Shown in pieces: positions 51,022-58,546 of a DNA stretch of 64,000 nucleotides. The notes beneath the pieces were generated by a model. The model made no database searches and was not told the DNA's origin. It worked only from the letters and a program-made list of their open reading frames with translations. The stretch spans positions 1 to 64,000 of the forward strand of contig CAMOUL010000001.1 in assembly GCA_946626605.1 (NCBI GenBank), given 5' to 3'. The translations under genes were made by a program, and so were the position numbers. Position 1 is the stretch's first letter. Every line of letters starts with the position of its first letter. Source of the DNA: an uncultured Bacteroidales bacterium (GTDB lineage: Bacteria; Bacteroidota; Bacteroidia; Bacteroidales; Paludibacteraceae).

Positions 51022-51052
51022 CAAAGGTAGTAATAAAAAATGGAATATGCAA
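51022..51052 (-). promoter_or_regulatory. Leftward promoter of the 11-bp-repeat transcript
   Basis: On the minus strand TTG (forward 51050-51052), a 20-bp spacer and TACCTTTG (forward 51022-51029). No gene starts nearby. Confidence 0.7.
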
Positions 51053-51082
51053 ATATATGCGGTAGATTTTTGTAAAAAAATG

Positions 51083-51117
51083 ATTCAAAAAGGAGCAGGC
51101 TATGAAGTCTGCTCCTT
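51083..51117 (-). terminator. Terminator of the ATPase/BspA transcripts
   Basis: AAGGAGCAG (51090-51098), loop of ten bases, CTGCTCCTT (51109-51117). On the minus strand the stem is followed by TTTTTGAATC. Confidence 0.75.
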
Positions 51118-51164
51118 GAATTTTAGGTGATATCCAAATGCAATTTGGACGCAATGGACGAAGC

Positions 51165-51231
51165 TTATTTTACTTCTGCACCGGTGAGGGTATAGGTCTT
51201 ATCTCCGCGGAGGATGAAGATTTGGCCGTTA
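51165..51231 (-). pseudogene. Orphan C-terminal tail of a secreted-protein gene
   Basis: Read leftward the segment encodes NGQIFILRGDKTYTLTGAEVK and a stop, the same C-terminal tail found on the BspA-like protein at 52545. No start or body belongs to it: its first codon overlaps the stop codon of the ATPase gene in another frame. It is a remnant of a lost secreted-protein gene. Confidence 0.85.
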
Positions 51232-52362
51232 TGAAAACAGGTACGTATTTTGACGAAGCCAATGAATGAATATAGGATCGGAGAATGAAATGTTTTTTCC
51301 CTCAATCTCGATTAATTCTTTCTTCTGTAAGGCCTTCTTAATAGTCGCAATATTCGCGGAACTGCCCAATTCAAATTCCTCGATGATCTCTTTGCGATTA
51401 ATCTCAGATGCTTTGCCTGCCATAATAGCTCGTATGAAATGCAACTGATAAGAAGTGAGCGAATTGATTTGCTCCATAAATAAGGCATGATTCTGGCGCA
51501 ACAAGTCCTGTTTCGCTTCCGATAATATTTCTGCGTTAACCTCTTTGTCAGTGCGCGCCCAAACAAGCCAGCTTAGTTGCTGAACGTAAGAGGAATTGCC
51601 ATCTACGTAGGTATAGATGTCGTCCACAAAGGGTGCGTCTATATGTTTGCCGGCTTGTATAAAGCGGCTTTGGATATACTCATACCAATATTCAATAGGT
51701 ATTCGTTCCAAAAACAACATATCACCAAATTTATAAAAAGGATAACTGCGTTTGCCGAACATATTCATCAAGAGATGGCGTTTGCTACCATATAGACAGT
51801 AGGAAACAGCGTGTTGATGCTGCCAGACGGAGCGCAATTTTTTCTGGAAAGTCATGGAATCGCTCAATTCGCCAATTTGTTGGAACTCGTCAATACAGAT
51901 GATTAAATGAATACCTTTTTCTTTAGCGATTCTTTCCGGTAATGTCAGCACGTCTTCCCCATATTCACGATTCACACTCTTCAAACTGAAGGAAACAGGA
52001 TTCATGGGATCTGCAGACATCGTTACAACGGGCACGAGTGAACTAAGAAAGCGCTTGGCATTTTCGAGTAATTCTTCCGTACGTGTAGCTGTTTGCTTGA
52101 TGATTTCAGTAGCGAACAACCGATAGAAATCTTCTTGTGTGCGCACCGAAAATGCGTCCATCCGCACAATGTGAATTTGTTGATGGTCTTTCATCAACTC
52201 GAACACTCTATTAACCAGAGATGTTTTTCCCCATCGGCGCGGAGAGATTATAATGGTATTGAGACCATTTTCAAAATTAAGCAATAAACGTTTGGTCTCA
52301 TTTTCGCGGTCCGTAAAGTACATTTGTTCCGCTGCTACTCCATAAATAAAAGGTGTATTCAT
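51229..52362 (-). CDS. Archaeal-type AAA ATPase, accessory
   Basis: 377 residues from ATG 52362; a longer frame begins inside the promoter. The Walker A motif is SPRRWGKTSL, Walker B is LIICIDEFQQI, and YCLYGSKRHLL is the sensor region. The C-terminus has a winged-helix-like part (LTSYQLHFIRAIMAGKASEINRKEI is the region, core YQLHFIRAIMAG). This is the PF01637-like family of mobile ATPases common in archaea and Bacteroidota, with unknown role. The gene ends directly on an orphan surface-protein tail and lies between direct repeats, indicating insertion by recombination. Confidence 0.85.
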   Translation of the reverse strand: MNTPFIYGVAAEQMYFTDRENETKRLLLNFENGLNTIIISPRRWGKTSLVNRVFELMKDHQQIHIVRMDAFSVRTQEDFYRLFATEIIKQTATRTEELLENAKRFLSSLVPVVTMSADPMNPVSFSLKSVNREYGEDVLTLPERIAKEKGIHLIICIDEFQQIGELSDSMTFQKKLRSVWQHQHAVSYCLYGSKRHLLMNMFGKRSYPFYKFGDMLFLERIPIEYWYEYIQSRFIQAGKHIDAPFVDDIYTYVDGNSSYVQQLSWLVWARTDKEVNAEILSEAKQDLLRQNHALFMEQINSLTSYQLHFIRAIMAGKASEINRKEIIEEFELGSSANIATIKKALQKKELIEIEGKNISFSDPIFIHWLRQNTYLFS

Positions 52363-52386
52363 AGCTTGTAACTTGAAAATCCGCTG

Positions 52387-52417
52387 CAAAATTACAAAAA
52401 AAAAATGAAACTAACAA
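52387..52417 (-). promoter_or_regulatory. Promoter of the accessory ATPase
   Basis: On the minus strand TTG (forward 52415-52417), a 20-bp spacer and TAATTTTG (forward 52387-52394), 24 bp upstream of ATG 52362. The adjacent 52424-52457 is an A/T-rich imperfect palindrome (GTAACA...TGTTAC). Confidence 0.75.
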
Positions 52418-52544
52418 ATAAATTAGTAACAAAATTATTAGTAATAAAATTGTTACAAAGATAAAACACTGATAATATGCTGTTTATAAAACAAAAAGTG
52501 AGCAACATTTTTGCCGCTCACTATTTATTATTCAAAATTCGCTG

Positions 52545-54269
52545 TCACCTTACCTCTTGCCCGGTCACCGTATATACCTTCTTTCCGCGGAGGATGAAGA
52601 TTTGGCCGTTACGAATAATCTTGGTACATTGTACATTGTTCCCTTGTACGTCTTCGATGCCTTGTGGCTCTCCGGTCGTAGTGAACGAGACAGTCTTTGT
52701 ATCAAGAGTACCGCCATTATTATCCTTTGAGGTAATGGTCAAATCGTAACTTGTGCCTTCCTCAAGACCTGTGACAGTAAACGAGAAGCCTGCGGCTTGT
52801 GTTTGTTGCGGGGCGTTGTTGCGTGCCGGAGCATTGAAGGCAATCTGCGTCAACTGACCGTTGGAATTGAAGATAAGCGTGCAAATCACATTGCCTCCCT
52901 TGTCTTTGATAACCAATTCATACGTAGCTGCTCCGCTGACAGCCGGCCATGCTACCTCAGCCGTGTTCTCTGCCGGAGTCACATTTACGTCTGTAGTCTC
53001 AATGGTCTTTGCGCCTAACGGACGAACGTCATACAATCCCCAGGCATCATGCATCTTGTAGGTCTCTAAATAATCGGCAGGCACATAAACGATAGTGCTG
53101 TAGTCCAAACCGTAAAGAGCATCTTTATTAACCGTAGGCGGTCGCTGGCTATAACAAGTGATGGATTCAATGGACGAGCAATAAGCAAAGGCTTCTTCCT
53201 CCAATACTTTAACTGAGGATCCTAAAATCACATTTTTCAAACCGCTACAACGATAGAAAGCCTCCGTTCCAATGCTTGTGACGCTATTGGGAATCGTAAC
53301 AGAGGTCAAACCGCTGCATTCATAGAAAGCCTCATTTCCAATGCTTGTGACGCTATTAGGAATGTCAATAGAGGTCAAACCGGTGCAACCATTGAAAGCC
53401 TCATCTCCAATGCTTGTGACGCTATTGGGAATCGTTATAGAGGTCATACCGCTGCAACCATAGAAAGCACCCTCTCCAATGCTGGTGACGCTGTTGGGAA
53501 TAATGGTACTTTGACAACCAACAATAAGCGTATTTGAAGCAGTCTCTATTATAGCATTACAATTATTACGGCTATCATATACCGTATTGCCACTTTCAAC
53601 AATAATAGAGTTCAAACTAATGCAACCATGGAATGCATACGCTCCAATACTTGTGACGCCATTGCCAATCGTCACAGAGGTTAAACTGCTGCAACGCCAG
53701 AAAGTGCCATATCCAATACTTGTGACGCTATTGGGGATCGTCACTGAGGTTAAACCGCTGCAACCATAGAAAGCATCGTGTCCAATGCTGGTGACGCTAT
53801 TGGGAATCGTCACAGAGGTCAAACCGCTGCAACCATAGAAAGCCCATTCTCCAATGCTTGTGACGCTATTGGGAATCGTAACAGAGGTCAAACCGCTGCA
53901 TTCATAGAAAGCCTCATTTCCAATGCTTATGACACGATTTGGAATCGTCACAGAGGTCAAACCGCTGCAATAATAGAAAGCCCACGATCCAATGCTTGTG
54001 ACGCTGTTGGGAATCGTCACAGAGGTCAAACCGCTGCAACCCCTGAAAGCAGAATTTCCAATGCTGGTGACGCTATAAGTTACGGATTTGTAGGTTACAG
54101 AGGAAGGAATAACAATAGTTCCCGTATAATTCCCTCCGCTAACTACAGTTGCTGTTTTTCCATTCAACTCGTAAGCAATTCCGTTAATTGTAACAGATGC
54201 AAACGTTGGAGAGTAAAGAATTGTCATCGCCACTACGGCAATGAACAAAGAAAGAAATTTGTGTTTCAT
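52545..54269 (-). CDS. BspA-like leucine-rich-repeat secreted protein
   Basis: 574 residues. A signal peptide (FLSLFIAVVAMTILYSPTFA) is followed by about twelve to thirteen 23-residue LRR_5 units of the form GCSGLTSVTIPNSVTSIG-x-x-A-F (about residues 60-380), then an FN3-like domain (about 420-525) and the shared C-terminal tail (RNGQIFILRGKKVYTVTG). LRR_5/BspA proteins bind host or bacterial surfaces in other Bacteroidota. The 69-bp DNA units are almost identical to each other, so copy number should vary by recombination. It is probably co-transcribed with the unknown gene upstream, 17 bp away. Confidence 0.93.
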   Translation of the reverse strand: MKHKFLSLFIAVVAMTILYSPTFASVTINGIAYELNGKTATVVSGGNYTGTIVIPSSVTYKSVTYSVTSIGNSAFRGCSGLTSVTIPNSVTSIGSWAFYYCSGLTSVTIPNRVISIGNEAFYECSGLTSVTIPNSVTSIGEWAFYGCSGLTSVTIPNSVTSIGHDAFYGCSGLTSVTIPNSVTSIGYGTFWRCSSLTSVTIGNGVTSIGAYAFHGCISLNSIIVESGNTVYDSRNNCNAIIETASNTLIVGCQSTIIPNSVTSIGEGAFYGCSGMTSITIPNSVTSIGDEAFNGCTGLTSIDIPNSVTSIGNEAFYECSGLTSVTIPNSVTSIGTEAFYRCSGLKNVILGSSVKVLEEEAFAYCSSIESITCYSQRPPTVNKDALYGLDYSTIVYVPADYLETYKMHDAWGLYDVRPLGAKTIETTDVNVTPAENTAEVAWPAVSGAATYELVIKDKGGNVICTLIFNSNGQLTQIAFNAPARNNAPQQTQAAGFSFTVTGLEEGTSYDLTITSKDNNGGTLDTKTVSFTTTGEPQGIEDVQGNNVQCTKIIRNGQIFILRGKKVYTVTGQEVR

Positions 54270-54286
54270 AATTTAGTTATTTTGAG

Positions 54287-55021
54287 TTAATATTTCATTC
54301 CTTTTCTAAAATCCTTTGCATAAATACATAATATTGATTCTATTTGCCAGCTGGGCAAATTTGGGAATTCATCATTAAACCATCTTGTCTTTATACGATG
54401 TTTGTAATCTTTATCATAGTGATCTTTTATCCATTTTGATCCATATAATCTCATTACTCCGCTGAGAGGACCTATTTTTGATGTACCATACAAATATACA
54501 AATTTATTTGGCATGATAGGCTCTTGATGATTATAGCCTATTCGCAGAGCTGTATCATACATCGTTAAAAATGCATATGAGTGGTTGTTGGTTTCAAATA
54601 TCTCACGTACAAAGTCATAAAGATGTTCAAAATGTGTAAAACGATAACCTTGTATATCGGGTATCTGTTTTAAAGTATTTATCACATCATTTGCTAAATT
54701 GCTACAATATATACGTTTTTGGTGCGGATTAGGAGAAGAAAACTCAACATTATCTGAATATACTATCTTATATAATTCCATGATTTCTTTCTCGGAAAAA
54801 TTTCTAGTTCCTTCTTTATCTTTTTCGTAATAGTCTTTATTACATTCCATAATACTACTAAATCGTCCACAACAACTAATTGGCTTGTTTTGATATCTCA
54901 TTTGTTTCCCATATACATAATCTTCAGCATTTTTACAAGCAGCCAACTCTCTTTTAATAATTGGCAAATGAAATTTTTCGTAATTTTCAATGATGTCTTT
55001 TATTCGAGTAAAAGTTGACAT
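54287..55021 (-). CDS. Unrecognised cytoplasmic protein
   Basis: 244 residues from ATG 55021; a GTG at 55078 could extend it by 19 residues. No signal peptide, membrane segment or known motif was recognised. The composition is A/T-rich and Lys/Tyr/His/Asn-rich, unlike the housekeeping genes. A Cys pair (SCCGR) lies near residue 50. Phrases such as YDTALRIGYNHQEPIMPNKFVYLYG, core ALRIGYNHQEP, have the shape of a conserved accessory protein that I cannot place. It stands just upstream of the BspA-like gene and probably arrived by transfer. Confidence 0.7.
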   Translation of the reverse strand: MSTFTRIKDIIENYEKFHLPIIKRELAACKNAEDYVYGKQMRYQNKPISCCGRFSSIMECNKDYYEKDKEGTRNFSEKEIMELYKIVYSDNVEFSSPNPHQKRIYCSNLANDVINTLKQIPDIQGYRFTHFEHLYDFVREIFETNNHSYAFLTMYDTALRIGYNHQEPIMPNKFVYLYGTSKIGPLSGVMRLYGSKWIKDHYDKDYKHRIKTRWFNDEFPNLPSWQIESILCIYAKDFRKGMKY

Positions 55022-55151
55022 AACATTAGTATTTGAAAAGTGACGCCTACTCTTTATTGGATTTTCGGCATTCTCCACTTATATAGTTTACTAGTTTCCT
55101 AGACCGCTTCGCTATCCTAGATTTCTAGAATTCGAGTTTTTTAGGATATAC
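55022..55151. other. A/T-rich spacer
   Basis: No gene. Short CTAG/TCTAG-containing motifs repeat near 55090-55130 (CTAGTTTCCTAG, CCTAGATTTCTAG), giving weak inverted repeats. Confidence 0.5.
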
Positions 55152-55186
55152 ACAAAAAAGCGTGAAGTCCGTCTATTCTTCACGCT
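55152..55186 (-). terminator. Intrinsic terminator of the structured RNA
   Basis: AGCGTGAAG (55159-55167), loop of ten bases, CTTCACGCT (55178-55186). On the minus strand the 9-bp stem is followed by TTTTTTG. Confidence 0.82.
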
Positions 55187-55459
55187 AATCCAGGGCTTCG
55201 CAATCCCTTTACCAAGTAGAAAAACAACCGAATTCCACGCCCGATATGCTAAACCCACCCCGCCTATAGCAGGGCGTGGCATGTATAACATACCCACGGG
55301 ACATTCATTTTGCTGTCACGACTTGGTAAGAACTTTTGCGAAGATTCGGATTAGTCGCAAACAACGTCAATAAACGCCTTTTAATATGTCCTTGCTGTTT
55401 TACGTCGGCAAGCGACGCCCTTGCTTTTTTACGCTGTCAAGGCCAGCAGTTTGATTTTG
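55152..55459 (-). ncRNA. Candidate structured non-coding RNA with own promoter and terminator
   Basis: A leftward promoter at 55465-55495 and an intrinsic terminator at 55152-55186 bound about 300 nt with no convincing gene. Base pairing fits a folded RNA: an enclosing 9-bp helix (55209-55217 with 55321-55329), an inner 8-bp helix CCACGCCC/GGGCGTGG (55235-55242 with 55272-55279) extended by TGCT/AGCA, and a small hairpin CGTCG/CGACG (55403-55407 with 55413-55417). It does not match RNase P, SRP RNA or tmRNA signatures that I can recall. Confidence 0.6.
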
Positions 55460-55464
55460 CGCTG

Positions 55465-55495
55465 CAAAATTACAATAAAAAAATGATATATGCAA
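55465..55495 (-). promoter_or_regulatory. Promoter of the structured RNA
   Basis: On the minus strand TTG (forward 55493-55495), a 20-bp spacer and TAATTTTG (forward 55465-55472). No start codon follows within a useful distance. Confidence 0.75.
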
Positions 55496-55499
55496 GAGA

Positions 55500-55960
55500 A
55501 TGAGGATTTTTCTGCGAAAAATGTCCGGATCACATCCAGACGCAATAGACGAAACTCGCGACATGATATGCCGCAAATAAACAAAGCCAGGATTAGCACC
55601 GCAGGTAAACAACTCAAAATGGCGGATAGAATCCGCCTGCAAGGAACGAACACCCCGCAGGAACTACATCCGCATAGAGGCCGAAGCGGGCGGGGCGGCT
55701 CGCTTACGCTAAGGCTCGCGTGATTCGCAGCGTAGCTGCTCAATTACGCTACGCCTTGCGCTACGCTCTCCCCACAAATTAGAAATTTTCGGGGACCCCA
55801 ATAGACGACGTGACGGACGCGAGGGCGAATGTCCTATCGTGGAGATAGGACACGAGGGGCTAAACCGCCTATGCCGCGAGCTCACAAGAAGAAAGGAAAA
55901 CCGGCATGCAATGCCGGGCTAATGGACAAAGGACGTCGGAATACCGGCGGGAACAGGACA
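55500..55960. repeat. Gene-free repeat-rich stretch upstream of coaE
   Basis: No gene is supported in about 460 bp. It contains CTCTCCCC...GGGGACCCCA (about 55768-55800), which recurs at about 10799-10836, palindromic GCGTAGC/GCTACGC clusters near 55727-55767, an 8-bp-stem hairpin GTCCTATC/GATAGGAC (55831-55851) and a 7-bp-stem hairpin CCGGCAT/ATGCCGG (55901-55917). It is markedly GC-richer than the preceding A/T-rich accessory genes. Confidence 0.6.
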
Positions 55961-56542
55961 CTAATAAACAGCCAAAATCTCGTCCACTAATTCAGGGATG
56001 GGAGTGTGGCCGTCGTTGAGGAGGGTGAGATCGCCTTGAGGGATGTGTTGTGCGCGTATGCGGGCACGGACCTTATTGATATTGGCAGGAGAAGCGTCGC
56101 CGTGGTAGTCGCGGGCGATGGTTCGGGCGATACGGATGTCTTCCGGAGCATCAATCACAATGATGCGGTTGCAGAGGACGTTAAGGCCCGACTCAAAGAG
56201 AATGGCGGACTCGAGGAATAAAGGTGAAAGGTGAGAGGTGAAAGATGAAAGGATGTCCGCTTTGACGGCAGGATGCACGATCCGGTTCAGTTCCTTCAAT
56301 AAATGCGGATCTGCAAAGACGCGCTTGGCAACGTAGGTTGTATTATAGATGATAGATGATGGATGATAGATGAACGCTTCTTTGCCTAAGAGATCGATAA
56401 TCTCTTTTTGCACGTCAGGGTTCTCGGCGATGATACGTTTCGCCTCACGGTCACAGTCATAGACGGCAAAGCCTCGCTTCACCAACTCGCGTGCAATAGT
56501 GGACTTGCCGCTTCCTATTCCCCCTGTGATGCCTATAATCAT
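55961..56542 (-). CDS. coaE: Dephospho-CoA kinase
   Basis: 193 residues. Last step of coenzyme A synthesis. The P-loop GGIGSGKST (residues 7-15), DCDREAKRI and RIVHPAV are typical. Two heptad inserts are in frame: YHPSSIIYNTT (GATGATA-type units, near residue 59) and SSFTSHLSPLF (GGTGAAA-type units, near residue 99). It is the last gene of the leftward series starting at dxs. Confidence 0.95.
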   Translation of the reverse strand: MIIGITGGIGSGKSTIARELVKRGFAVYDCDREAKRIIAENPDVQKEIIDLLGKEAFIYHPSSIIYNTTYVAKRVFADPHLLKELNRIVHPAVKADILSSFTSHLSPLFLESAILFESGLNVLCNRIIVIDAPEDIRIARTIARDYHGDASPANINKVRARIRAQHIPQGDLTLLNDGHTPIPELVDEILAVY

Positions 56543-56587
56543 AAGTTTATGCTGCGCTGTTTAGTGTGCTAACGCACGTTTATAGGT

Positions 56588-58495
56588 TTAGAATTGAAAA
56601 TAAATAAACGGTTGCATCTCGGCGGAGACGAATTGATAGATGACGATGATAGCGATGCAAACGGCGATGACCATGAGCCATAGAGGCATCGCACTGAAAG
56701 CCAAGCGATAGCGTCTTTTCCAATTCGTCGGTAGCCAGTGAATGACCATGCCGGCAATGAACATCGCTACGACCCATCGATACTCCCAAAGGAAATCCGG
56801 GATGATGCTGTTGTTCCACGCTCCTCCGATCTGGTTAACCATGTTTTTCGCTGTAGCCCAAGCAACCTCATTCGCTGTAGCCGGGTCCAGGTTACTGGAC
56901 GAACGGAAGAAGAGACGCGTGAAGGTGATGAAGGTGAAGGTCTGTAGAATAGCCCAAGCGGTGCCTAATGCCTTGGTGAGTTTGTTCTCCGCGCCTTCGC
57001 AAATCCAATAGACATAGCGGATAGCTGTACCAAACCATACGATAGCGGCCCAGAAGGCAAAGAGTCGCCATGCCGGCAGGTTGGTGAAGTAATCCGCGAA
57101 GATAAGACCGGCTGTTAGCAGCGTCATAGACGCAAAGCGTACATGCCAGTTCATCACCCGCCAGATCTTATTGACAATCATTCCAATACCGTTGATTCCA
57201 CCCCATATGATGAAATTCCAACTGGCGCCGTGCCATAGACCACCCAAGACCTGCGTGATGAAGGAGTTGAGGTTCGAGTAAACAAGTTTACTCGTATCGG
57301 AGATTTTTGATTCTTGCTTTTTGATTTTATCCCACACAAAGACACCAATCATAAACACCGCCGCAGGGATGAGGATCCAGAGCCACCAACCGGTAAGAGC
57401 TGCGGAGACAAGGGCGATGATCGTGAGCCATAGATACGTGCTGAAACCGATGCGTCTGTTTCCTCCGATAGGGATATAGAGATACGTCTTGAGCCATCGT
57501 CCGAGCGACATATGCCAGCGCCGCCAGAACTCCTGCGGGTTCTGCGACTTATACGGACTATTGAAGTTCTGCGGCAGGTAGAAACCCATCAGCATCGCTA
57601 CGCCAATCGCGATATCGGTATAACCCGAGAAGTCCGCATAGACCTGAAGACTGTATGCAAAGAGCGCAAAGAGGTTCTCAAATCCTGAAAACAACAGCGG
57701 GTTGTCAAAGACACGGTCGATGAGGTTTACCGCGAGATAATCGGACATGATGATTTTCTTCGCCAAGCCATTCAGGATCCAGAAGACAGCTATACCAAAG
57801 GCTCTGCGACTGAGGTGAAACGGCTTGTACAATTGTGGAATGAACTCTTCCGCACGCACAATAGGACCGGCTACCAATTGCGGGAAGAACGATACGTAAA
57901 AACCGAAGTCGAGGATGTTCTTCACCGGTTCGATACGCCGGTGATAGACATCGGAGGTGTAGGAAATGACCTGGAAGATATAAAATGAGATACCCACCGG
58001 CAGGATGATCGTGTCCACGGAGAAACGTCCCGCTTGGGCAAAACCGTTGCCGATGTAAGCAAAGATATCAAACACCCGGAAGTTCGCGCCGAAGATATCA
58101 TTAATGGCATTTGTGAAGAAATAGGCGTATTTGAAATAAGCAAGCAGACCCAAGTCGATTGTCACTGAGAGAGCCAATAGAATATTGGGAATTTTTGATT
58201 TTTGATTTTTGGTTTTTGATTTATGAATCTGCCGTGCGATGAGCCAGTCGGATAGAGTAATAAAAGCCAAGATCAGCAGGAAGAGTCCGCTGGTCTTATA
58301 GTAGAAAAACCAACTGACGAACATGAGGTACACATTCCTCATGTGTAATTTTTGATTGTTGATTGTTGATTTTTGATTTCCGATAATCAACGCAAAGAGT
58401 GCATAGACCAATGCGAAGAATGCCCAGAAATAAAACTGGGTGAAGAGCAGCGGGCTCTCTGAATCAAAAGCAAATATGTGGTGGAGGAAGTCCAA
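56588..58495 (-). CDS. MBOAT-family membrane O-acyltransferase (DltB/AlgI-like)
   Basis: 635 residues from a TTG codon at 58495 (DFLHHIFAFDSESPLLF, a usual start for the family). A longer frame to 58762 would lie inside the SGNH hydrolase gene and was rejected. It has about 12 membrane helices. YADFSGYTDIAIG, FWRRWHMSLGRWLKTYLYIPIGG (read as FWRRWHMSL and YLYIPIGG) and GLWHGASWNFIIWGG with its conserved His define the AlgI/DltB/PatA-type family. It probably passes acetyl groups across the membrane to the neighbouring SGNH enzyme for polysaccharide or peptidoglycan O-acetylation. Three heptad inserts lie in its loops (GNQKSTINNQK, KSKTKNQKSK, KKQESKIS). Confidence 0.9.
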   Translation of the reverse strand: MDFLHHIFAFDSESPLLFTQFYFWAFFALVYALFALIIGNQKSTINNQKLHMRNVYLMFVSWFFYYKTSGLFLLILAFITLSDWLIARQIHKSKTKNQKSKIPNILLALSVTIDLGLLAYFKYAYFFTNAINDIFGANFRVFDIFAYIGNGFAQAGRFSVDTIILPVGISFYIFQVISYTSDVYHRRIEPVKNILDFGFYVSFFPQLVAGPIVRAEEFIPQLYKPFHLSRRAFGIAVFWILNGLAKKIIMSDYLAVNLIDRVFDNPLLFSGFENLFALFAYSLQVYADFSGYTDIAIGVAMLMGFYLPQNFNSPYKSQNPQEFWRRWHMSLGRWLKTYLYIPIGGNRRIGFSTYLWLTIIALVSAALTGWWLWILIPAAVFMIGVFVWDKIKKQESKISDTSKLVYSNLNSFITQVLGGLWHGASWNFIIWGGINGIGMIVNKIWRVMNWHVRFASMTLLTAGLIFADYFTNLPAWRLFAFWAAIVWFGTAIRYVYWICEGAENKLTKALGTAWAILQTFTFITFTRLFFRSSSNLDPATANEVAWATAKNMVNQIGGAWNNSIIPDFLWEYRWVVAMFIAGMVIHWLPTNWKRRYRLAFSAMPLWLMVIAVCIAIIVIYQFVSAEMQPFIYFQF

Positions 58496-58497
58496 AG

Positions 58498-58546
58498 GGT
58501 TGATTATTGGTAATTGGTAATTGGTAATTGGTAATTGGTCATTGGT
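58498..58546. repeat. AATTGGT heptad array at the SGNH/MBOAT junction
   Basis: Four to five TAATTGG units, then TCATTGGTC. It encodes the SGNH C-terminus and separates it from the MBOAT start codon by nine bases. A clean case of a repeat extending one protein. Confidence 0.93.

Noticed and set aside
50770..51024. 84-codon frame upstream of dapB
   Set aside because: Its TTG start is inside the TACCTTTG promoter box, so it cannot be translated from that transcript, and the 11-bp repeats dominate its first third.
55112..55297. 61-codon frame within the structured RNA candidate
   Set aside because: It runs across the terminator hairpin and has no promoter-proximal start or ribosome-binding site. 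Paired segments explain the conservation better.
55490..55723. 77-codon rightward frame upstream of coaE
   Set aside because: No promoter, ribosome-binding site or domain is seen, and the sequence is Arg-rich with hairpins. It looks non-coding.
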